Source: an uncultured Lachnospiraceae bacterium
GTDB lineage: Bacteria > Bacillota > Clostridia > Lachnospirales > Lachnospiraceae
Length of the DNA: 5,224 nt
Assembly (NCBI GenBank): GCA_905233835.1
Contig: CAJOGB010000080.1
Span: forward strand, 1 to 5,224
Direction: 5' to 3'
Shown here in pieces: positions 1 to 5,224 of this stretch (position 1 is the stretch's first letter; each line of letters opens with the position of its first letter). The position numbers and the translations under genes were made by a program. The notes beneath the pieces were generated by a model, which saw only the letters and a list, made by a program, of their open reading frames with translations, was not told where the DNA came from and searched no databases.

Positions 1-335
1 CCAAGAAGGCAAAAATAGAACTTCCACAAATGGAATCTGTAAAAACGACACAAAAGAAAGATAAAAAGAAGGATACGACAACACCTCAAAAGAAAGAAAA
101 AAAGAAGAAATTAACGCAATCGGAACAGAAAGTGCAGTTAAACTCAGAAATACAAAAAGCGTTATCGAAAGCAGAATATGAACGGACAGCCATTAATAAT
201 GTAGCAAAGTTAGTCGGGGAGTGGTTTGGAAAAGATAATTTCAAGCAAAACGTTTATAGTAAATTACGACAGCAGTATTCAAATTATGATGAGATTTACA
301 AAGAAATAAAGTCTATACTGACGAAGTACTCGTAG
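1..335 (+). CDS. 3' end of an unidentified protein with a lysine-rich linker and helical tail (5' partial)
   Basis: The frame is open from the left edge to the TAG at 333-335, giving about 110 visible residues. There is an ATG at base 30, but no Shine-Dalgarno sequence precedes it and the frame continues upstream of it. I therefore read this as the C-terminal part of a longer protein, not a 101-residue gene. The visible part begins with an extremely lysine-rich, low-complexity stretch (runs of KK, KKK and KKKKK alternating with T, P and Q), likely a disordered linker. A mixed-charge segment follows, probably alpha-helical, ending in a pattern of IYKEI and a leucine-containing tail. I do not recognise the family with confidence. 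Helical tails of this style, after charged linkers, occur on some Clostridia NYN/PIN-type nuclease-like proteins, but no catalytic part is visible, so that is a guess. A strong terminator follows 11 bases after the stop. Confidence 0.75.
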   Translation, partial: KKAKIELPQMESVKTTQKKDKKKDTTTPQKKEKKKKLTQSEQKVQLNSEIQKALSKAEYERTAINNVAKLVGEWFGKDNFKQNVYSKLRQQYSNYDEIYKEIKSILTKYS

Positions 336-346
336 AAGTGAAAAAG

Positions 347-377
347 AAAACTCCGAGGAGATTATCCTCGGAGTTTT
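347..377. terminator. Intrinsic terminator, probably bidirectional
   Basis: A perfect 9-bp GC-rich stem (351-359 CTCCGAGGA pairing with 365-373 TCCTCGGAG) encloses a 5-nt loop. It is extended by four A:T pairs (347-350 with 374-377) and followed by a T-rich stretch to about 380. The A-rich tract on the left (341-350) becomes a T-tract when read from the minus strand. The same hairpin can therefore end the gene at 1-335 and the convergent pilin gene. It sits between the two converging genes, as expected for a shared terminator. Confidence 0.9.
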
Positions 378-392
378 TATTATAATCATTTA

Positions 393-420
393 GGAGACAC
401 AGAACCGTCCCTCTGTCACC
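393..420. repeat. Solitary REP-like imperfect palindrome
   Basis: Two arms, GGAGACACAGA (393-403) and TCTGTCACC (412-420), are imperfectly complementary. ACAGA pairs with TCTGT, or with a two-base bulge the outer GG.GA also pairs with TC.CC. They enclose a loop with the core ACCGTCCC. On the minus strand the core reads GGGACGGTTC flanked by GTGACAGA and TCTGTGTC. From memory, palindromes of the type GTGACA-GA-GGGGACGGTTC-TCTGTGTCAC are dispersed in many Firmicutes genomes and can accompany REP-associated tyrosine transposases (RAYT, IS200/IS605-like). No transposase is in this window, so this would be a non-autonomous copy. It lies downstream of the pilin stop, between it and the shared terminator. 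Confidence 0.55.
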
Positions 421-447
421 CCTAGTTAAAAACCAACTTTAGATAGA

Positions 448-828
448 TTACGGAGTTGCAGGTTTTGTAAGATCAAGGTCAATGCTAGCACCTGTCTCTG
501 TAGCAGAAATTGTTACTGTCTGAGAGCTGCCTGTTGGCTGCGCTGCACCAGTTCCTGAAGTGAGATTTGCAGGGAATTCAAACGAATTCTGCCAATTTGC
601 TTTTGTTTGCTTCAATGTAACTGTCTGTGAAGCGGAAGAATTTCCGCTGATGCTTTCTGTTACTACTTCTGCATAAGCAGCTCTAATGTTTGCGGCATCA
701 ACAGCTTCTCTTGATTTTTCTAACTGGCTCGTAAATACTGGTACTGCGATAGCAACCAATACTGCGATAATGGCTACTACGATAAGTAATTCAGCCATTG
801 TAAAACCTTTTTTATTCAATCTTTTCAT
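448..828 (-). CDS. Small type IV prepilin (probable major pilin or pilin-like subunit)
   Basis: This 126-residue protein has a textbook class III prepilin signal. A 7-residue basic leader (MKRLNKK) precedes Gly8, then Phe9 is the +1 residue and Glu13 is the +5 residue. A hydrophobic helix follows (about 9-30: FTMAELLIVVAIIAVLVAIA with a proline soon after). In this family a prepilin peptidase cuts after the glycine, methylates the new N terminus, and the helix packs into the core of a type IV pilus or pseudopilus. The amphipathic continuation (SQLEKSREAVDAANIRAAYAEVV) is typical of Clostridia pilins. The rest is a short, Ser/Thr-rich beta head without cysteines, so no disulfide D-loop. The mature length of about 118 residues is small for a pilin, comparable to ComGC-like or major pilin subunits. 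The ATG at 826-828 is set by a strong Shine-Dalgarno at 839-846. It is divergent from the giant prepilin at 1126. It might instead be a minor pseudopilin or competence-type subunit; the product class is secure, the exact role is not. Confidence 0.93.
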   Translation of the reverse strand: MKRLNKKGFTMAELLIVVAIIAVLVAIAVPVFTSQLEKSREAVDAANIRAAYAEVVTESISGNSSASQTVTLKQTKANWQNSFEFPANLTSGTGAAQPTGSSQTVTISATETGASIDLDLTKPATP

Positions 829-838
829 TTTTAGATTT

Positions 839-846
839 CCTCCTTT
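839..846 (-). promoter_or_regulatory. Shine-Dalgarno site of the small prepilin gene
   Basis: The minus strand reads AAAGGAGG here, a near-perfect complement to the 3' end of 16S rRNA, 10 bases before the ATG at 828. It fixes the start and suggests strong translation, which fits an abundant structural pilin. Confidence 0.9.
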
Positions 847-855
847 GATTCGTAT

Positions 856-880
856 GGTTCGATTCCTACTCCGTCGAACC
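856..880 (-). promoter_or_regulatory. Leader hairpin upstream of the pilin ribosome binding site
   Basis: GGTTCGA (856-862) and TCGAACC (874-880) form a perfect 7-bp inverted repeat around an 11-base loop. In the pilin transcript this would be a hairpin ending 9 bases before the Shine-Dalgarno. It could stabilise the 5' end of the mRNA, or at the DNA level be a dyad operator just downstream of the likely transcription start. The palindrome is certain; its function is inference. Confidence 0.5.
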
Positions 881-894
881 TGATTGATAGTTAT

Positions 895-923
895 AGAATA
901 CTATTTTTCCTCTTTGGATTCAA
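895..923 (-). promoter_or_regulatory. Candidate sigma-A-type promoter of the small prepilin gene
   Basis: On the minus strand there is a -35-like TTGAAT (918-923), a 17-base spacer and a -10-like TATTCT (895-900). Transcription would start near 885-890, giving a leader of about 60 bases that contains the hairpin at 856-880. Each hexamer deviates from consensus and the region is AT-rich, so chance matches are possible. A TATAAT on the minus strand at 969-974 is an alternative -10, but its -35 is weak. Confidence 0.4.
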
Positions 924-1114
924 GAATAAAAACAAGAAAAAACAGGAAAAATACCATCCTATCATTAAATTATATCGAAGCATCCGCCGAAAAACTAAAT
1001 AGAAGAATAAAATTTTTTATGTTTTATCAAAAAATAAGGCAAAATATCTTAAAAAATACCGATAAAAGTGGTAAATTATAAGTATCTGTAGGCATTTTTA
1101 GGAAATGCGTTATT

Positions 1115-1120
1115 GGGGAA
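1115..1120 (+). promoter_or_regulatory. Ribosome binding site deciding the start of the giant prepilin
   Basis: GGGGAA lies with its G-run 7 bases before the ATG at 1126. An in-frame ATG at 1105 would add seven residues, but its nearest purine run (AGGAA) directly abuts the codon, leaving no spacing. An in-frame TAG at 1099-1101 closes the frame further upstream. The 1126 start also gives a normal basic prepilin leader. Confidence 0.7.
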
Positions 1121-1125
1121 TAAAA

Positions 1126-1263
1126 ATGAAACACTTATTTGAAAGACAAAAATTACAGAAACGTATCCGAAACACACACGGATTTACCATGGCGGAAGTG
1201 CTGATGGTGGTAGCCATTATGGGCATTTTGGCTGCATTATCCTTTGTGGGTGTTTTTGCCATG
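1126..1263 (+). other. Class III prepilin leader and N-terminal helix of the giant protein
   Basis: Residues 1-46: a leader with seven Lys/Arg residues, cleavage predicted between Gly19 and Phe20 (after base 1182), Glu24 at the conserved +5 position, and an uninterrupted hydrophobic stretch. The core GFTMAE-V/L-L-x-VVAI is almost the same as in the small divergent pilin (GFTMAELLIVVAI), which implies the same peptidase and probably the same fibre. The leader is longer than the small pilin's (19 versus 8 residues), as is common among minor pilins. Confidence 0.92.
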
Positions 1264-4200
1264 CAAAGAAATATGTCACAAACAAAAGCGGATAAGAATG
1301 CGGAGTTGATTTTTGAAGCGGCGCAGCGCCAGATGGTGTCCTTTACCGCCTTTGATCAGGATATGGTAATGACATTTTCTTCCGATGATCCGGCAAACGG
1401 ACTGCAGACGCCGATTGGATTAACCGGAGTAACTGCGACGGATTATTTTATGGTTGCCAAGAACCAGGGTGATGCGGCGGAGGATACCTTAGAGTATAAG
1501 TTATTAAAAGAGCAAATCTCCGATGATTTGTTTATGGACGGTTGGATCGTGGAATACGATAAGACCAGTTTGCAAATCAAGTCGGTCTTTTATTTCCCTG
1601 ATATTGAAGATTATACGAGCTTTTACAATGACGAAGCGACGAACCAAAGCCTGCGTTTGGATCGTTTAGGACGCCTTACCTATTTACAGAATACCGGTAA
1701 GGTGGTCGGATACTTTGACGGTTCGACTTCTTCCATTAAGAGCAATGAATTAAAGGTTCGTGGCGCCCTTGATGTCGACAACTATGAGGAACTTGTGGCA
1801 AAGGTGGGCATTTCCGTTACGGGAAAAGAAGTAACGGATCAAAAGTATCAGATTATCGTTACCACAAAGGGTGTAAGCTCGGACGCACAGGTAACCCAGA
1901 TCTTTACCTTAAAGGGTACGGATTTACAGCAGAACGTTCTTACCAAGAGCAGGACTGCAGACATCCGTATTACCTTAGACAGCTTAAATACAGTCAGTGG
2001 TGGCTCCACGGAAAAACGATTTAAAAATACCTATGGCTCTCTTACGACGAACCATGGTGATTTTTTGACGGATACCGGTAACTATGTTTCCGTAAATGTG
2101 ATTACCACCGAACCGAATGCGGTGGCAATCGATCCGACGAAAACCTTTGACTCCGTTAATTTTATTCCGGGTGAGGATATTCAGATTACGGTTACGGCTC
2201 AGACAGAGGATGGCGCGGTAAAGGATAGCTCGGAAAACAAGGTGACGGTAAATTCCTTATACGGAAAGATGACTTTGGATCAGGGAAGCTATGTGGCTGA
2301 TATTAACTACGGAAGACATTTGCAGAATTTGGATGAAAAGTCCGGCATCGATCTTTCCTCTTTTGCGACAGCAGCGAACCCTCTTACGTTTAACGATATG
2401 AAAGCCATCCAGACAAAGGATATTTACTTTGACCGGGATGAAAATGTCGAGGGCGAGGAACAGCGCGCTTCTACCGAGTGGTGGAAGACAGTATACGGGG
2501 ATAAAAAATTCCTTCCGATTACAAATAACGATTTCATCAGTTTTTCCGTGGCTTCCAAGACAGTGAGAGAAAACGGAAAAGATGTTGAAAAATATTTTGT
2601 CATTCACGGACCGGTATTTGATACCACACAAAAATCCTTTGCGGGACTTTTTGCGGAATTCCGTGGTGAAAATATCGACCACGTAACCTTAGTAAGTCCG
2701 CAGTTGAAAGGCTCTGCGAAAACGATAAACAGCGGCGCCGTCGGCGGACTCGTGGGAAAAGTGGCAAAGAGCGCAAATGCAAATGTTTCAAACACGGTAA
2801 CAATCGATGCCTGCCGGCTTTATATGGATGAGGACATGGCGAAAAAGGGCATGGCCTTTGCTAAGCAAAACTGGATGAATAAGGCGACGAATATCGGCGG
2901 ACTGGTAGGATATTCCAATCGCAGTCTTGAAATTAAAAATTCATCCGCATCTACCGTGATGACGGAAGCGACCTATGCAGGTGGCTTGGTTGGTGTATGC
3001 GAAAAGAATGTAAAACTTGAAAAATCCTATGCGGACTCTTATATCGGTGCAAAACATATCGGTGGTCTTATTGCATCCTGCGTAAGCACCGAGGAACTTC
3101 CTACAACAATAGATACCTGCTACAGTGCGGGATTTGTGACGGATTTTTATCAGACGTATGCCGGAGAGGAAGCCGGAAGCGTAGCCGGTATAGCACCTGT
3201 GGAAGTAAAGACTATAAAAGATGTTTATTCTGTATTTTCCTTTGGAGAAAAGGATAATTACAAGAAGGCGGATAATACCTACGGTGCAGTGAATTTCTAT
3301 CCTACCGTAAAGCCGACCGTTGATACCTCAGGTGTAAATGTAACGGATGCGACGTATGTGTATTACATACCTGCTGGCTTTGATATTCCGCGTGTAAATA
3401 AAGTGGGTGTGGATCGAAGCAGCAGGAATATGAAACTTTCCACGGCAACCGGATTTTCCGGTGGCACGTTTGCGTATGCCACAGACCATACTTACGGTAG
3501 AGTATCTGAACCTTATAAGCTGGTGGCACAGACACCGGAGCTTGTCAGCTATCGTTACCCGATGATTATCTTAGGGGACGATAAGACTTTAGATCATTAC
3601 GGTGATTGGCAGGATGACATTCGTACATTAAATATCCGCTTCTTATACAGCCCGGAAGCATTACAGCAAAAAACGGACGGCGTTTTGACTCTTCCGGATA
3701 CGCTTCATACGACAGCGGATGGATTTACAAAGTTTGAAGAAGATACGGCAGCGCCTTCTGAACAAAAGATTCAGGAATATTCCAATGCATTTATTCCGAA
3801 TCAAAACTTCGAGTTGCTTGGCAGAGAAAAAGCCATTCTTTACTGGCAATTTACCTATGGCGGAGAAGACTATTTCTACGTTCCGAGCAGCGAGGACAGC
3901 TATAATCCGACGGACGGCGGAAAGAAATATAAGGGTACGATGTACCGTGTGGCGGATTGTCAGGCAAATTTGGATGCGGGAAATGTAAAACCGTGGGAGA
4001 ACGTTTCCGGTGTTGATTTAACGAAGATAGATCATCCGCTTGAGAGCGTCACACAAAATATGGATGTATTTGCACGATTCTATGTAACGGATTCTATTCA
4101 GTATATTCGTTTGCATTATCGTATTTTTGAGGACTCAAACAGAAACCTTTCCACGGCGATTTCACGCTACATCGGTAAGGCGGATATAAAGAAAAACGTG

Positions 4201-5224
4201 GTGGAAGAAAACGGTGTCGTTGTAAGTACGACTTATACCGCGGAAGCCGAAGCCCATGCGAATATCGGTGGATATCATTTCTTTGGATGGGCAACCACGG
4301 AGACAGGAAAGAAGACAGATGGATCTTCTTCCATTTTGATGTCTTCCGTAGCGACAGAGTCTTCACAGAAGTTGATGCTTACCATGGATGCCATTGAAAG
4401 CGGTGATTTGTATGCGATTTACGAACGTATCGGCTACTATCCTGTGAATGTGGAGTTCTGCCTGTACGACGGAAATAACGAAGGCTGGGGCGCAAATATC
4501 GCACAGCCCCGCTATAACATCTATTCCACCGAGGACTGGGTGGGAGATAATCCGGATACGAGAAAAATCATGCTTCCGAAGAGCTCGGATGTTTCCGGCT
4601 ACGTATTGTACAAAGATGCCTCTTGGACCACCTATAAGGCCATGTTCTTTAATGCAAACGGTACCCGAAATCCATCGCGCGATTTGGAGATTTCTTATGA
4701 CGGTGCATCCTTGGATGATGCACTTGTATCGGGAGATGCCTATGTAAATATCGATATTACAAAAGGCGGAACCTACGTTGTTCCATATGTGGGAGAACAG
4801 GCGGTAAAATATCGCGTGGATAAAGTGTATCTTGATACTGCTGCAAACGGTGCTTACAGTGCCGGAGATCAGCGTACGGTTACCGGAAATGTGAATCCGA
4901 ACGGTATGAAGGGAAGCAATATCCCGAATACCGAACTTCAACCGGAGGATGACGGATTTGTTATAGATCACTTCGGTATAAATGAAACGCCACTTATCAG
5001 TCCGACCTTGGCAGAAGGGGATACCTATGTATGTACGGTTTACTATAAGCGGAAGTCCTATGAATTGTTCTACGATTTAAACGGTGGAACCTATGAGGAA
5101 GGCGGAACGAAAAAAGGCTATCACGTTGATGAAGTGATGGCTTACGGAAAACCGCTTGGTGAAGCTCCTTTTGTGGCAGCAACGAGCGCAAATCCGCCGA
5201 CCGCGGCTTTGAAGTTAAACGGTT
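1126..5224 (+). CDS. Giant prepilin-type surface protein with GLUG beta-helix and InlB/Flg_new-like repeats (3' partial)
   Basis: An unbroken frame of 1366 complete codons runs off the right edge. A 19-residue basic leader ends at Gly19; Phe20 is +1 and Glu24 is +5, followed by a hydrophobic helix to about residue 46 (TMAEVLMVVAIMGILAALSF). This is a class III prepilin signal, so the protein should be cut by prepilin peptidase and inserted in a type IV pilus or pseudopilus. Residues 50-200 continue as an amphipathic helix and pilin-like stalk, ending in a GKVVGYFDGS motif. Residues 200-385 look beta-rich and Ig-like. A GLUG-type beta-helix spans about 386-690. Residues 700-985 are unrecognised, rich in Tyr, Asp and Gly. 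InlB/Flg_new-like modules follow from about 986. Ordinary pilins are 120-200 residues, so this is several-fold larger and resembles an adhesin on a pilin anchor. The C terminus is unseen, so a sortase or wall-binding signal cannot be excluded. The role as minor or tip pilin is inference. Confidence 0.93.
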   Translation, partial: MKHLFERQKLQKRIRNTHGFTMAEVLMVVAIMGILAALSFVGVFAMQRNMSQTKADKNAELIFEAAQRQMVSFTAFDQDMVMTFSSDDPANGLQTPIGLTGVTATDYFMVAKNQGDAAEDTLEYKLLKEQISDDLFMDGWIVEYDKTSLQIKSVFYFPDIEDYTSFYNDEATNQSLRLDRLGRLTYLQNTGKVVGYFDGSTSSIKSNELKVRGALDVDNYEELVAKVGISVTGKEVTDQKYQIIVTTKGVSSDAQVTQIFTLKGTDLQQNVLTKSRTADIRITLDSLNTVSGGSTEKRFKNTYGSLTTNHGDFLTDTGNYVSVNVITTEPNAVAIDPTKTFDSVNFIPGEDIQITVTAQTEDGAVKDSSENKVTVNSLYGKMTLDQGSYVADINYGRHLQNLDEKSGIDLSSFATAANPLTFNDMKAIQTKDIYFDRDENVEGEEQRASTEWWKTVYGDKKFLPITNNDFISFSVASKTVRENGKDVEKYFVIHGPVFDTTQKSFAGLFAEFRGENIDHVTLVSPQLKGSAKTINSGAVGGLVGKVAKSANANVSNTVTIDACRLYMDEDMAKKGMAFAKQNWMNKATNIGGLVGYSNRSLEIKNSSASTVMTEATYAGGLVGVCEKNVKLEKSYADSYIGAKHIGGLIASCVSTEELPTTIDTCYSAGFVTDFYQTYAGEEAGSVAGIAPVEVKTIKDVYSVFSFGEKDNYKKADNTYGAVNFYPTVKPTVDTSGVNVTDATYVYYIPAGFDIPRVNKVGVDRSSRNMKLSTATGFSGGTFAYATDHTYGRVSEPYKLVAQTPELVSYRYPMIILGDDKTLDHYGDWQDDIRTLNIRFLYSPEALQQKTDGVLTLPDTLHTTADGFTKFEEDTAAPSEQKIQEYSNAFIPNQNFELLGREKAILYWQFTYGGEDYFYVPSSEDSYNPTDGGKKYKGTMYRVADCQANLDAGNVKPWENVSGVDLTKIDHPLESVTQNMDVFARFYVTDSIQYIRLHYRIFEDSNRNLSTAISRYIGKADIKKNVVEENGVVVSTTYTAEAEAHANIGGYHFFGWATTETGKKTDGSSSILMSSVATESSQKLMLTMDAIESGDLYAIYERIGYYPVNVEFCLYDGNNEGWGANIAQPRYNIYSTEDWVGDNPDTRKIMLPKSSDVSGYVLYKDASWTTYKAMFFNANGTRNPSRDLEISYDGASLDDALVSGDAYVNIDITKGGTYVVPYVGEQAVKYRVDKVYLDTAANGAYSAGDQRTVTGNVNPNGMKGSNIPNTELQPEDDGFVIDHFGINETPLISPTLAEGDTYVCTVYYKRKSYELFYDLNGGTYEEGGTKKGYHVDEVMAYGKPLGEAPFVAATSANPPTAALKLNG
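2281..3195 (+). other. GLUG-type beta-helix region of the giant protein
   Basis: Residues about 386-690. It opens with a YGRHLQNLD segment like the entry strand of GLUG proteins, then the capping pattern FAGLFAEFRGENIDHVTLV (505-523), which matches the usual 'GLFG..-G-.I.NL.L' rung. Recurrent GGLVG/GGLI motifs follow at residues 540-544 (GGLVG), 591-595 (GGLVG), 619-623 (GGLVG), 646-649 (GGLI) and a degenerate VAGI at 686-689. Spacings are 51, 28, 27 and about 40 residues. GLUG repeats occur in bacterial surface adhesins and form parallel beta-helix-like solenoids. Four of the seven visible cysteines (563, 625, 652, 665) lie here. Confidence 0.8.
4081..5224 (+). other. InlB B-repeat/Flg_new-like modules of the giant protein
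   Basis: From about residue 986, three successive divergent modules can be seen. The first (about 986-1101) contains GGYHFFGWATTE (1048-1058) and ends LYAIYE (1095-1100), the usual 'GY.F.GW' and 'LYA.W/Y' signature. The second (about 1105-1308) starts YPVNVEFCLYDGN and ends TYVCTVYYKR; it is long and carries inserts. The third begins at about 1311 with YELFYDLNGGTYEEGG, a clear start of the family ('Y.v.fd.nGG'), and continues past the window edge. These modules act as beta-grasp-like spacers or binding domains on surface proteins of Listeria and many Clostridia. The module boundaries are estimates by eye. Confidence 0.7.

Larger units (their letters stand above)
829..1125. other. AT-rich divergent intergenic region between the two prepilin genes
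   Basis: About 297 bases separate the two divergent start codons. The pilin side holds the ribosome binding site, the 7-bp dyad and a candidate promoter. The middle (about 900-1080) is very AT-rich, with A-tracts such as 939-950 and 1051-1056, which favour bent DNA and promoter access. On the giant-gene side the only promoter-like elements are weak, for example TATAAG at 1077-1082 without a good -35. A short plus-strand open frame inside it (884-1081) has no ribosome binding site and low-complexity composition, and I do not regard it as a gene. Confidence 0.6.

Noticed and set aside
30..335. A complete small 101-residue gene starting at the ATG at base 30
   Set aside because: No ribosome binding site precedes it and the frame stays open to the left edge, so it is better read as the end of a longer gene.
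381..386. TATAAT as a plus-strand -10 promoter element
   Set aside because: It lies at the tail of the terminator T-tract, has no -35 at the right distance, and no plus-strand gene starts downstream of it before the antisense pilin.
855..880. A tRNA T-arm fragment or attachment site (GGTTCGATTCC resembles a T-loop)
   Set aside because: No acceptor stem, D-arm or anticodon arm can be built around it, and no integrase or direct repeat is nearby; a simple dyad explains it better.
686..883. A 65-codon plus-strand open frame over the small pilin
   Set aside because: It is antisense to a well-supported prepilin gene and runs through its ribosome binding site and leader hairpin; no start signal is seen.
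884..1081. A 65-codon plus-strand open frame in the divergent intergenic region
   Set aside because: No Shine-Dalgarno, AT-rich low-complexity composition, and it overlaps the probable pilin promoter on the other strand.
2257..2682. A 141-codon minus-strand open frame inside the giant gene
   Set aside because: It is antisense to the GLUG region, with no credible start signal and overlapping other shadow frames.
4363..4971. A 202-codon minus-strand open frame inside the giant gene
   Set aside because: It lies antisense to a continuous frame with recognisable modules, has no ribosome binding site, and its translation is a typical shadow product without domain features.

Overview
The window looks like a piece of a Firmicutes chromosome, most likely a Lachnospiraceae-type clostridium. 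This rests on strong purine-rich Shine-Dalgarno sites, AT-rich intergenic DNA, Clostridia-style prepilin signals with basic leaders, and a large surface protein built from GLUG and InlB/Flg_new-type modules. Genus cannot be fixed from the sequence alone.

Layout: (1) bases 1-335 (+) hold the 3' end of a gene that enters from the left, ending in a lysine-rich linker and a helical tail. (2) Bases 347-377 form a strong GC-rich hairpin with A/T tracts on both sides. It can terminate both this gene and the convergent pilin gene. (3) Bases 393-420 hold a solitary REP-like imperfect palindrome. (4) Bases 448-828 (-) encode a compact 126-residue type IV prepilin. It has a consensus-strength ribosome binding site, a plausible promoter, and a hairpin in its leader. 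(5) Bases 829-1125 form an AT-rich divergent intergenic region. (6) Bases 1126 to the right edge (+) are one uninterrupted reading frame of at least 1366 residues that runs off the window. It starts with a second class III prepilin signal nearly identical to that of the small pilin.

The giant frame is the main content. Its N terminus carries everything needed for prepilin peptidase cleavage and insertion into a type IV pilus or pseudopilus. After about 200 residues of pilin-like stalk come beta-rich sequence, a GLUG-type beta-helix (about residues 386-690), a domain I do not recognise (about 700-985), and at least three InlB/Flg_new-like modules (about 986 onward). This suggests an oversized minor pilin or pilus-tip adhesin. 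The divergently transcribed small pilin would be the natural major subunit or partner, processed by the same peptidase. No pilus motor, platform or prepilin peptidase gene lies in the window, so the assembly machinery must be elsewhere.
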